From the NCBI GenBank assembly GCA_009731375.1, contig BJOX01000019.1:1355989-1397785 (forward strand): a stretch of DNA of 41,797 nucleotides, in the 5' to 3' direction. This document shows positions 9,926 through 19,600 of the stretch, in pieces (positions within the stretch are counted from its first letter, which is position 1; each line of letters begins with the position of its first letter). Source of the stretch: Paulinella micropora. Taxonomy: Eukaryota; Cercozoa; Imbricatea; Euglyphida. Under the pieces are notes generated by a model. That model was not told the origin of the DNA, made no database searches, and was given only the letters and a program-made list of their open reading frames with translations. Both the position numbers and the translations under genes were made by a program.

Positions 9926-11925
9926 ATGGCGGACGAGGCGCAAGGCGGGGTACCGCCACCGGTACTACCGATCAGGTTTACGCCACTCAAGAAAGCGGGG
10001 CCTTCGCCTATGCGAGTGGACGAGGGGGAGGACAAGGCGGGGGCGGCGCCGGCGGCTCCTTTGACGTATGCGCGGAATCCTCCGATTATGTCCGACCACT
10101 TCCTCCAGATGTTGCAAGCGAGCCCGACGGCTATCGAGATTTACTCACAGCTGAGCAGGAACTCGCTCAAAATTTGGACGGACGGACCTGATGAAGGGGG
10201 AATTAAGGACGACATCGACGCGTGGAACGAGTGGCAGCTACCGGCAGGCAAGCCACACTGGGGGCCGGGGATCAAGACGGAGTGTTGGCTAAAATGGCGG
10301 AGGCTTTGGCGGTGGCGGTGGGACATCACAGGGATCAGATATCGTCGAAGGCGTTGACGACTTATATGGTACGGCCTATAATGGACGAAGGGGAGGTCAT
10401 AATCGAAGGAAAAGTGACGGAACTGATGGCAGCTATTGACCGGCTGATAATGACAATCCGACAGCAGGACATCAAAGTCACTGCGGCATTCCACGATTGG
10501 AACAAGCGCATGATGCTCAATCCGGTTGATGACTTGGCGTCGTGGTTGGAGACGGCAAACGCGCAATGGGCAGACGAGGTGAGGAAGGAAGCGGGTTTCT
10601 TTACAGAGGCCATGAAGCAGTACAACGACGGCATAGACGCGATGGGGCACATCAAGGAACGGGGGGCGACACTCAAGAAGCTCTTGGACAACGCGATGAA
10701 CGGGGCTGCTCTGATGGATGACGCGGCCCGCCAGGCGACGGTGACGGAACTGCGGATGTGGGTGTATCACCTGTCGTTGGTGAGGGGGTGTGTGGATGGT
10801 TGGGTAGCCTGGACTAGGCTTCGGCTGAAATTAATGGAGGAACCGGAGACGGCGTCACCGGAAAAGAAAAAGAAAAAGAAAAAGAAAAAGAAGAATAAGA
10901 AGAAGAAAAGCGGCTCGGAAGGCTCGGAGTCGGATGAGGATTCAAAGGAGGAAGGATCGGAGGATGACGAGAAGAATCGCTCGGGTTGGGCGAGTAGTAC
11001 AACCAGGAGTTCGGTCCAAGGATGGGAGAAAAGGGAAAAGATAATAAAAGAGTTGAAGGCAAATACGGAGCTGGGATGGCGGGGGTACGCCCAAATCGAC
11101 CAAAGCCAAGGGGACGACAGGCGATATATGAACATGATGCGGCAATTTGCGGTACAGTTCAAGAAACAGCTGCGCGGGGCGCAGAGTGGCAACGATCTGG
11201 AATCAATTTGCTTCGTCTTGGCGGACGTCTTGGGAATTGTTGGGGCTAACTCGGGGTTGTCGAACCAGCAGACGTGGAAGGAAGTCTTCGACAAGGAAGT
11301 CAAGGGCAATACGGCGAGATCGCACTGGCAGCTCGTGGATGTGATCCATTACGTCTTTGGCGAGGTCTTTGGATTTGTGGCACTCACCGATGCGGATGAG
11401 GAATTGGAAACAATTCGGGGGGTGATACAGGATAAGGTCAGGGCCCGCGTGCCTCTACCGGCCTTATTCCAAGCAGTCATGGACGCGTGTCTGATCAACG
11501 ACGAGCGGAAGGTATACCCGCTAATCTTGGGGCATGGCTTATGGAGGGAACAGGCGACCAAGAACGTGGTAACGGAGATGCTGACCGCGGGCTTGAGACT
11601 GCCGACGCTACCCAACGACAACAAGGCTAAATGGCAGGGATGGCAAGGCAAAACCAACCCGGTGGCTTGGACGATGGATCACGAAGACGTCAAGGCAATA
11701 AAGACGCTGTTTATGGATCCAGCGATTCTGGCGAAGATGCCAAAGGCACCAACGCGGCAACAACAAGGAGGACGGCAGACCGGTGGGGGCGGCGGTAGTA
11801 CAAGGGGCCAACAGGGCGGTGGCAGACCACAACCTGGCACGTGGGACTTCGGCGGAGGGAGGACGAGGCCGGGGTCTAACAGGGAAGATCGTCGCCCTCA
11901 TCCAATGCTCGACCGGCGGAGGTAA
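9926..11925 (+). pseudogene. gag: gag-like structural protein (one frameshift)
   Basis: ATG at 9926 opens a Pro/Ala-rich N-terminus. The frame shifts once near 10280, then runs open to TAA at 11923. The main body is about 550 residues: an acidic, helical N-terminal half, a lysine run of 10 and then 4 residues split by Asn near 10861-10911, a Ser/Asp/Glu-rich acidic stretch, a second globular part, and a Gly/Arg/Gln-rich C-terminus near 11755-11900 typical of nucleic-acid binding. No classical zinc knuckle lies in this frame, but a degenerate Cys/His cluster follows in the next frame (12092-12140). Position before protease and RT, size and composition support gag. I do not see a clear Retrotrans_gag domain. 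In Ty3 elements gag forms the cytoplasmic particle and binds the RNA. Confidence 0.65.
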
Positions 11926-12572
11926 ACGCGGCACATGGAGCGGGAGGGTTCAGGCAGAAAGGATCCGGACCAGACGTGATGGATCCGTCCTTTCACACGA
12001 ATGCGGCGAGGAATCGGGAGTTGAGGCCGGGCGAGGCAAGATATCCCCCGGACGACCGACTCAGCAATGCACCGGGAGTCCCGAAATGTGAACGACTGGC
12101 ATTGAAGGAGAACAGCCATTGGCGCAAATCGTGCTATTGGCAAATTGGGATATGGTTCCTACGCCTACGGGGCGAATGCTGCGTACACGATGACGATACA
12201 TTGTATCACGACAACATGGATAAAGTCTCGCAAGAGGAGCAGGGCGCGGCTATACGGGAATTGAAGAAGGCAATTCGACATGGCATGTGGCAGCTCGGGG
12301 GATTCGAAGACCTATTTAAACGGGACGAACTGGACGAGTTACAACGGTTCAACACCGCGAACATCCAAAAATACGGATGGAAGCGTAAGGATCGAGGATC
12401 GTACTTGTCAGCGGCGGGATTACGGCAACGAGGCGGTGGTGGCGGAGGACGTGGCGGTGATCGAGAAAGAGGTCGAGGGGGCGCACAACGTTCGGCGGCA
12501 ACAGGGCCGGGGATGGCCTCAGAGGTACGGGAAAAGAGAGAGAAGGTGGACGGAGGGAAGAAAAGGGGGTGA
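11913..12572 (+). pseudogene. gag C-terminal continuation with degenerate zinc-knuckle-like cluster
   Basis: Shortly before the stop at 11923 the coding signal moves to another frame, which stays open to 12572. It contains CERLALKENSHWRKSC, with a final His-x4-Cys spacing like a retroviral zinc knuckle (CX2CX4HX4C). The second Cys of that pattern is missing, so zinc binding is doubtful. A charged helical part and a Gly/Arg-rich tail near 12418-12500 follow. It probably continues gag after an indel. A separate small ORF starting at the ATG at 11976 is the alternative. Confidence 0.45.
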
Positions 12573-13262
12573 AGGGAGCAAAGGAACAGGCAACAGTTTC
12601 CCGTATGTGCACCCGGATCGACAGTCATTGGTTTCAGGGGCGACGGCGGGTTTACCGGAGCGACAGGGAGCGGCGGGGGGGCACACCCACGCCATCGGGT
12701 AGGATATGGAGGAAATGGAACAAGAACATGAACGGAAACATGGCATATTTGAACAGGAACGGACGCTGAGGGAGGAAGAGGCGCGACCGCGATGGCGTGA
12801 GGATAAAGATGACGTCGTGATCACGGGGGAAGGCAAAACAGGTGGGGAACATATCAACACGGAACATAAGGGTATGCGGCGGGATTTGATAGCTGATAGG
12901 GGAACGAAGACGGCAAGAACGCCTGCTGCTCCGGCGGGTAGATGGAGCGGGGTACGGCAGCCCGTCCAGGGGGGATGGCGAAGGAGAACGACAACCCATA
13001 GATCTGACTGGGGAATGACCAGAAAACGGACGAGAGCAACAGAGAGGGAGAGAGAGGGCAGGGCACACGACAAACGGCAGAAGGCAGAGGAGCGGACTCG
13101 TGGGATGGAACGGGAGAAAAACCGGGGAGAACAGAGGATAAGGATAACGGAGCTGTAGACGATAAGGGCGATAAGGGGGCTCAGGGGGAAATAGGGAGTA
13201 AGGGGGATAAGGGAGAGAGGAGGGAAATAGGGGATCAGAGGAGGGAGAACATAGATAAGGCT
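12573..13262 (+). pseudogene. Charged gag-pol linker, broken, with collagen-like repeat
   Basis: Coding-like frames with strong Arg/Glu bias run from 12573 through an in-frame TAG at 12700 and on to a stop at 13156, after which the next frame takes over. Around 13160-13230 the new frame reads as short Gly-x-y triplets (GDKGAQGEIGSKGDKG). The purine-rich DNA could produce this by chance. No domain is recognised. It links gag to the protease. Confidence 0.4.
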
Positions 13263-13850
13263 ATGGACCAGGGGGCGGAAGGGAAAATGGGACTCAATGG
13301 AGAGGATGAGGGGAAAGAACGGGAGCGGAACCAACTTATCCTCCAGACATACCAAAAGATCGCGGAACGCACAGATTCAATGAGTCCTAGGAGAATGGTT
13401 AATTCAATTAAAAGAGCTGATTTCCCTTTAGCCTACACGAAGGTGGAAATTGTCGAGTTGGGCGGGTATGAGGTCTTGGCAATGACACGATGGCGGCGAT
13501 CAGTGTCATGGGGAGGAGCTTTCAGGACAAGTATGGGGGACAGCAGTGGTATCAGCAGGCACTGCGGCGCACGCAGGGATGGGTGAGTGGAGTGTCGGGA
13601 TCGACGCCGATCACGGGCACGATGTTGCTGAATTTTCGGCTCTCCGACGGCTCGGTCTATATCCACAAGTTTTGGGTGGTACCAGCATACACGGGGGGCT
13701 TGTTGTGGAGCTTGGACGCGCTCAGACGAATGCGCACGTCCATCGATTGTGCGGGGTATACGGTGCGATATGGAGCGGACGAAAACGCACCGGTATACAA
13801 GATGGTGCACTTGTCGACAGACGACCACTCTCAAGGCAATGAGGGGGAAT
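13263..13850 (+). pseudogene. Retropepsin-like protease domain with altered active site
   Basis: Upstream of the motif, a strand-like FPLAYTKVEIVELGGYEVLA in one frame leads into the active-site region, with a frameshift just before it (about 13480). In the new frame the catalytic motif reads Asp-Thr-Met-Ala-Ala (13484-13498), followed by ISVMG; retropepsins have Asp-Thr/Ser-Gly-Ala. A later GGLLWSLDALRRM (about 13696-13734) matches the hydrophobic ILGxDxL motif near the C-terminal end of the family. The protease would cut Gag-Pol in the particle. The frameshift and the Gly-to-Met change imply an inactive copy. Confidence 0.6.
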
Positions 13851-14695
13851 GGACAGCTGGTAGTTTTGCGGCTGTGAAGGTCGTAATGTCGGAAGAGGCA
13901 GCGGCTGACGAGGCAGCATGCGAGGTTTTTGCGGTGGGGGACCCCAAGGCAACGGAGGAGGAGAGCGAATCGGAGGATGAATGGACGCCAAATCAGATAG
14001 TGGCATTGTGCGACATGCGGCTGGAACACTTGAGGGAACAACGGAGATTGGCCACGGACGGTTTCCCGATACACGGCCGTAACTTGGGGGACCAACACAA
14101 AGAAATGGACGGCAGGACGTTGCCAATGGCACAGTACGTGGTATGTAACGTGTCAAAGCCGAGTCAGGCGAAGACGGGCATTATCGAGTTCCTCAAGGAT
14201 AAGTGGGGGGACGATCCCATCATGGTCGACTCGGTGGCAGGAATCAAGAAGGCGCTGAAGAATCGGATTTCCCTTGGGGATTTCACGCGGTGGGTAGACG
14301 AACGGAAATGTGGTGGTATGATATCGAGGATTTCTTGTTTCAGGATCCGATGCCTATACCGAGCCGGACGCAGAAGCTCGTTATAGCGTGTCGGTTGGGT
14401 TCGAGAAAAGCGGCGAGGAAATATCGGGAGGAGCTCCTTACACGGGATTTGGCCGCAATCCGAGATGAAGCGTTTACTCATATTTCGGGGGTATATCATC
14501 GCACACATGCGATACAATACGCGATGATGATCGATCAGGTGGCCAGATATGCGGATCAGGAGAGGCAAACGCCTACCCTGTACCGGTCTAGAGAAGGGTT
14601 CGAGGAAAATGGTGAGGAGGCCACGGTAGACGACATAGCGGGCAAGGCGACGGACGAACAAAATCAAGGAGGAAACGGATAAGGCTCGGGCAGCC
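13851..14695 (+). pseudogene. Long linker region between protease and RT
   Basis: About 280 codons, first in the protease frame (to about 14310) and then in a second frame to 14682. The first part has an acidic stretch (ATEEESESEDEW) and a helical segment. The second contains IEDFLFQDPMPIPS and a Lys/Arg-rich helix around 14380-14430. Most Ty3 elements have a much shorter protease-to-RT linker. No known domain is visible. It may be an extra domain or a degenerated tether. Confidence 0.45.
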
Positions 14696-16312
14696 TTGCG
14701 GGAACAGGCAAAACAGTGGCAGGGAAGTGAAAAGTCTAAGGAGGACGTCTTGGCAATGATGGATCACCACATGGAAGTGTTTGGGCCGTTGGAGGGAGGT
14801 TCGGTCAAGCACCACACGGCAAGGTTCTACAGGGAGATGGGACAGGAGGTACCAGGAATAGGACGGCCTTCTCGACTCAGCTATCATGAGGATGGAATTG
14901 CCAGGGAGATGACGGCGGAATTGTTGGAGAAGGGGCTGATAGAGGAGCGGTTGTCAGAATACTCCTCGCCGGTGCGGATGGCGCCGAAGCCGGATGGCAC
15001 ATTGCGGATGTGCATAAACTACTGGAAAATCAATCAGATCATAAAGAAGATCGAAACGCCGGTACCGGATGTGCGACGAGGGGTGGAAGTATTGCGGAAG
15101 GCAAAAACATATTCCACTCTGGACCTGAAAAGCGGGTTCTGGCAAATTCCATTGGCGGAGGAAAGTCGATATCTCACGGCGTTTATGGTGGGCATGACGA
15201 CTTACGTCTGGAAGGTTTTACCGATGGGGCTCAAGGTGGCTCCAGGGATTTTCCAAAAGGCGATGACCGAGACGTTGGGAAGTAAGTTTCGGGATGAGGA
15301 ATTTGCCTTCAAACATGGTGACACGTCGACGTATGCCTTTGTGTACTTGGATGATGTCATTATATACTCTAACTCGGTGAAGGAGCATATGCAACACCTC
15401 AGGGATATCATGCGGCGGATTAAGGCGTTCGGTTTCCGGCTTAATGCCAAGAAGTGCCACTTCATGCAGAAACGGATTAAATATTTGGGATATGATATTG
15501 AGAACGGAACATGCACAATCGCGGCTGAGAAGCGAGAGGCACTGGCGGACATGCCAATACCGCAGACAACTAAATCCGATCTACATTCGTTCGTGTCGTT
15601 GGCACAGTATTACGGGGAGTTTATCCCAAACTTTGCCAACCGGGCGGAGCCCATACGGAAACACATAAAGGAATTCAAAGGGGATTGGGCGAACCCGAAC
15701 GAGTGGGGAGAAAAGGTCCTGGAGGCGATAAAGGATTTGCGGGAGACGATTCTGAAGGATCAGTCGACGGAAGATGGAACGGTTCTGATGCTGCCGGACT
15801 TTGAGGCACCATTTATTCTGGATACGGACGCGTCGGCCTACGCGATAGGAGGAGTTCTTCAGCAAGCGGACGAAAAGGGGCGATTGCGACCGGTAATGTT
15901 CCTTAGTCGACGTATGTCGAGTGCGGAAAGGCAATACTGCACCAGACAACGGGAGGCATTGGCTATTGTCTGGGGCTTCAAGCGGCTGTGAGAATATTTA
16001 TGGGGGGCGAAGGAAACGAGAGTGAGGAAGGATCACAACAACCTCCGGTGGTTGATGTCGCAGGACCACATGGGACGGTTAGCGCGGGGGCAACAGGAGT
16101 TGTCGGAATACGACTTCCAGATAGAGTACATCAAGGGCAAGGAGAACTTTTTGGCTGATCACCAGTCACGGTCTGGGGGCACGGCGGAGGAAAAAGGGAT
16201 CACGGGGAAAGACAGGGGCGGAACAACGACAACACCAGGCGCCGGAGGTGTTCACGGTCAAACCGATATGGGATGGGGAGAAACGGAAAGGGATGAACCT
16301 GACGCGATTTAG
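14696..16312 (+). pseudogene. pol: Reverse transcriptase and RNase H domains (in-frame TGA)
   Basis: This is the clearest coding segment. Residues count from 14696. RT motifs run in order: EYSSPVRMAPKPDGTLRMCI (about 88-107), STLDLKSGFWQIPL with catalytic Asp143, LPMGLKVAPGIFQKAM (175-190), and YLDD at 217-220 (nt 15344-15355) with both catalytic Asp present. RNase H follows with FILDTDASAYAIGG (about 373-386), REALAIVWGF and, after a TGA at 15989, KDHNNLRW and DHQSR in the same frame. The TGA separates the RNase H Glu from the third Asp. One C-to-T change of a CGA codon would explain it. Order and motifs are those of Ty3/gypsy RT-RNase H, which makes element cDNA in cytoplasmic particles. 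RT itself looks intact. Confidence 0.93.
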
Positions 16313-16700
16313 GTTCACCACGGCGGCGGCAGTCTTGACGGTATGGGGATTCATGGACTTGGAACAGATAGAGCGGGAACCGGATTTTGAAGACCAGAAG
16401 CCGATGAACGGTATGGTATACGCGGAGGAGGTGTCGGCAGCGTACAAGTTTCGTACGTCGGGGGGAGGAGAAAAACAGAAACATGAGAGGGACCTCAGGT
16501 TGTATGAGGCGGCTAGTAAGGCACCACGAGAGTGTTGTGAGGAGCACGAGGACCAATGCGCGAAGGACAGCCTCGAAGAATACGAGTGGGACGCGGCGTT
16601 GTACGCGGAAAGAGTGGCGGAGGAGATGGAAACGCCAAGGTTCCCATGGCGGTAGATGCCAATGGTCGGCAACATAATGGTCAGCCCTAAGGCAGAAGGG
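16248..16700 (+). pseudogene. Linker between RNase H and integrase
   Basis: After RNase H the coding signal moves to another frame (16248-16655) that encodes an acidic, helical segment of about 135 residues containing WGFMDLEQIEREPDF. It then shifts again before the integrase zinc-binding region. No recognised domain. It is longer than the usual tether region of Ty3 elements. Confidence 0.45.
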
Positions 16701-18030
16701 GAGCCATTGTTACCGGAGCAGGAGGACGTGACGGTGTTGGAGAAGACGCACCCCAGGTGGCTTTGGACTTGGAAACGGATACGCAAATCAAGGTTGCTTC
16801 GGTGGACAAGTTTCGGAGTCTGACGAGCGAGGCGAAGGAATTCAAGGCACTGATCCAACACGTGAAGAACCCGACGCCGGAAACACGTACTGAGGCAGTG
16901 AAGCGGCAGCTGAAGACGCACACGTATTCGGATGGGCTGATCTGGTATATGGGCACGGACGGCAGACACAAGGAAAACCCGGAAAGGTGGATGGTGTGGG
17001 TACCACCGGCTTTGCGGCATGCGATTATGATCGGGGCACATAACTGTCCTATGCAGAGTCATCCAGGATTGGAAAGGATGAAATGGTCGCTGACAAGGAA
17101 GTTCTACTGGAGAAGTATGAGTAAGGATGTGGAACGATTCATCAACGGCTGCGCGCCGTGCCAGAGAGCAAAGACGCCATAATATTATGACGCGACCAGG
17201 GGTTTGCTCGGACAGTACGAGGTCACGAGCGACATTTTCGAGACGAGCCACATCGACTATGTGGGCCCTCTACCGGAAGCGGGCGAGGGGGGGTTCAAGT
17301 ACATACTTACGGCCATTGACAGGGCGTCGAATTACGTGATCACGGTACCCACTAAGGACGAGACCAAGGAAACGACCGCTAAGGCTTTGATCGATCACGT
17401 TTTCTGCAGGATCGGAGTTCCAAGGAAGATCATATCAGTCAGAGGGAGTTCGTTCATCAACTGGCTCTCGAACGAACTCAGTGCATATTTTGGGTTCCAA
17501 TGGAACTACGTTACGGCATACAATCCAATGGCAAACGGAAAAATCGAGCGGATGCACAAGACAATGAAGGCATCCTTGAAAATCTATTGCCAGAACAACC
17601 AGAAGATGTGGCCGGAGACGGTGCAGGCTTTTACGTTTGCGGTTAAAAACTTGGGCTCCTCGTCCTTGGGAGGAAGCGTTCGGCTTTGCCCGAATCAACT
17701 GGTACACGGAAGGGTGTTGAACACACCTACGGATCGCTTCAAGGACACGGCTTTATATGACCCGACGGAGTTGAAGGCATGCCGCCTGCGGGCAATAGCG
17801 GAGGCGGAACACATCGTCCAGAAGCAGCGCGAGGCTGCTATGAGGAGGAAGGACGACAAGGGACAGCAAAAGTTCCGACATGTGGAATTCAACGTGGGAG
17901 ACACGGTCTTGTTATACGTCCCGAGCATCCCGGTGGGTGTGTCGGCGAAGTTATACTGGCAGGGGCCGTATCAGGTGGTGCAGCAAACTGCGGCATACAA
18001 CTACAAAATCCGCCATCAGCGAACGGCAAA
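16701..18030 (+). pseudogene. Integrase: zinc-binding, catalytic core and GPY/F module
   Basis: An H2C2 zinc-binding domain is complete: His-x6-His in AHNCPMQSHPG, then CAPCQRAK (about 17037-17175). A TAA at 17180 follows, with the same frame continuing. In the catalytic core the first Asp is in SHIDYVGPLP (17255) and the Glu in AYNPMANGKIERMHKT (17546). The second Asp position reads Val in IISVRGSSF (17438-17440), exactly 35 residues before the Glu, as in DD(35)E enzymes. GTC instead of GAC is a single A-to-T change. A GPY/F module with KLYWQGPYQVV lies near 17949-17981. The frame shifts again near 18020. Integrase inserts element cDNA into chromosomes in the nucleus; this copy should be inactive. 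Confidence 0.9.
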
Positions 18031-18920
18031 GAGCAGATCGTGCATGTACGACGGCTGGTCAAGTTCTCACCGTTCCTATTGGATTACGAGACGGACGCGC
18101 AGGCACTGGCGCGCACGACGGATGACTGGGGCAACCCGACACCTTTGCTTACTCGTTCGCAGCGGGCGGAAGAGTTGGCGAGGTTGAGGGACCAGCTTCT
18201 GTATGAACCGGAAGAGGAGGAGAAACAAAGATTGCGGGATGCAATTACGGAGCTGGAAAAGGGCTCCCACGAACGAACCAGGAGGCAGCGCCAGGGAGGC
18301 AAGGGCACCAACAGCAAGGAGGAAACTCAGGAGCGGACGGAGGAGCCGGAGGGCTCGGAGGGAGTGCTGCGACGGGAAACAAAGGAGGAGGGGAAGGAGG
18401 AGAAGGAGCAGCAGCGGACACAGGCGGTCCGTCCGAGACCACCAACAGAGGGAGGGAATGGAGGTGGATCGCGTCCACAGTCAGAAAAGTGGTTGGTCGA
18501 CCCGACCAAGATAGATAAAATCCGCTGGAGAGTCGGCAAGTATTATTTGATGCGACCTGCGGATAAAGAGGTCTCGGATGATACGCTGAATGACTTCTAT
18601 GTTATGCGGATATTGAGGGTCGGGGGACGTACGAGGTCCAAAGCGGCGGTGGGCATTGCCCCAGTAATGCAGTTCTGGAGGAGCGATGATCGGACCAACA
18701 TGGGACCAACATGGAAAAGGACCGTCGGTTCAGTCCAGTTTTCCTGGAAAACTGGGGGCAGAAACGGGAGACTTGGGATGTCAGCATCCAGTTGGATGAC
18801 AAGGACCACACGCCCTATACGGTGCAATCACGACCTAGGGAGGTTCTGGACATACCTTTTGACCTCACGGATGAGCGAATCCCCACATTCATCTGGGATG
18901 AGGTGGAGGAGAGAGGCTGA
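18031..18920 (+). pseudogene. Long C-terminal extension of integrase, possibly BAH- or chromo-like
   Basis: About 290 codons after the GPY/F module, in one frame to about 18700 and then another to TGA at 18918. It holds a charged helical part (18120-18440), then a folded-looking part with IRWRVGKYYLMRP, FYVMRILRV and MQFWRSDDRTN. This is reminiscent of the VGD-V, RI and W-RP-T landmarks of BAH domains. No canonical chromodomain aromatic cage is visible. It ends with a section containing DIPFDLTDERIPTFIW. Chromoviruses use C-terminal readers to target chromatin, so a reader role is possible here. The domain call is a guess from pattern. Confidence 0.4.
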
Positions 18921-18939
18921 CCCTTTGAGATTATCGGGG

Positions 18940-19096
18940 CACCACCGGCACAGGTGGGATCGAGGGGAAGGAAGCGTCCCTCGGGGACGGAGCGGAGGAC
19001 GAGGAGGGGAAGGAGAGAGAGAGAAAGAGAAAGAAAGGAAAAGAGAGAGAGACGAGAAATGAGTGAGAAAGAGAAGAATGAAAAGATAAGAAGATG
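18940..19096 (+). repeat. Purine-rich tract after pol
   Basis: An almost pure A/G run follows the end of pol. It could contain the polypurine tract that primes plus-strand DNA synthesis in LTR elements, but it is long and GA-repetitive, and no LTR start is identified next to it. Confidence 0.5.
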
Positions 19097-19367
19097 ACCG
19101 AAACCGGGGTGGCGCGCCCGGGGGAAGCGGCTGAGAATACCCGTGGATCGCTTGATCGTAAAAGTGTATGGTATACACTTGGTACGCGCAGGAGCGCGAG
19201 GGCACGGACGTCATGGTCTAGACGGGAATAGGAAAAATCAATTTTCTGGAAATTATTTGCTACACACAGAGACCACGATACTAAAGATGTACTTTCATGT
19301 GCTGGTTGGAAGCAACGCATGAAAAATACACGACAACCATCTCTAACTGTCTTTTGGCTTACTGGAT
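19097..19367. other. Unique 3' flank of the retroelement
   Basis: Non-coding, mixed composition, including a GC-rich palindromic stretch near 19110 (GGCGCGCC). It may be part of a 3' LTR; no partner copy was found upstream. Confidence 0.4.
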
Positions 19368-19530
19368 TTTCCGCGCAGGGCGCGATGACGGATAATCTTT
19401 ATCTCGCGCGGGGCGCGATGATACAAGTCCTTTTCCGCGCAGGGCGCGATGACGGATAGTTTTATCTCGCGCGGGGCGCGACAACATAATTCTTTTTCCG
19501 CGCAGGGACGCGACGACAGGCTTATAAGCC
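19368..19530 (+). repeat. GC-rich subrepeats CGCGCAGGGCGCGATGA
   Basis: Two full units of about 64 bp and a partial third, each made of two related halves (TTTTCCGCGCAGGGCGCGATGACGG and the TTTATCTCGCGCGGGGCGCGA type, the first cut to 20 bases being TTTTCCGCGCAGGGCGCGAT). A further diverged copy lies near 19850. The third unit and the 19850 copy are each followed by a short palindrome (GGCTTATAAGCC; CGGCAGAATGCCG). CpG-rich direct repeats upstream of a TATA-like box resemble U3 enhancer repeats. Confidence 0.6.
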
Positions 19531-19600
19531 TTTGGAGGATAATATTTAAACCCGCCGGGGAGCGAGGTCGATGACGTTGACCGACTGATCACGCTCACGC
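19531..19600 (+). promoter_or_regulatory. TATA-like box downstream of subrepeats
   Basis: GGATAATATTTAAACCCGCC lies just after the subrepeats, followed by a TGACGT-containing section and CACGCTCACGCTCAC. The arrangement is consistent with an LTR U3/R promoter. Transcription is not demonstrated. Confidence 0.35.

Larger units (their letters stand above)
9905..18920 (+). mobile_element. Decayed Ty3/gypsy-like LTR retrotransposon, internal region
   Basis: The plus-strand order is gag, protease, reverse transcriptase, RNase H, integrase (zinc-binding, catalytic, GPY/F) and a C-terminal extension. Integrase after RNase H is the Ty3/gypsy order. The coding path changes frame about ten times and meets stops at 12700 (TAG), 15989 (TGA) and 17180 (TAA). 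Two catalytic motifs are also substituted. No direct-repeat LTR pair was found in the window, so element ends are not defined. The length of more than 9 kb without LTRs is large for the group. Confidence 0.9.
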
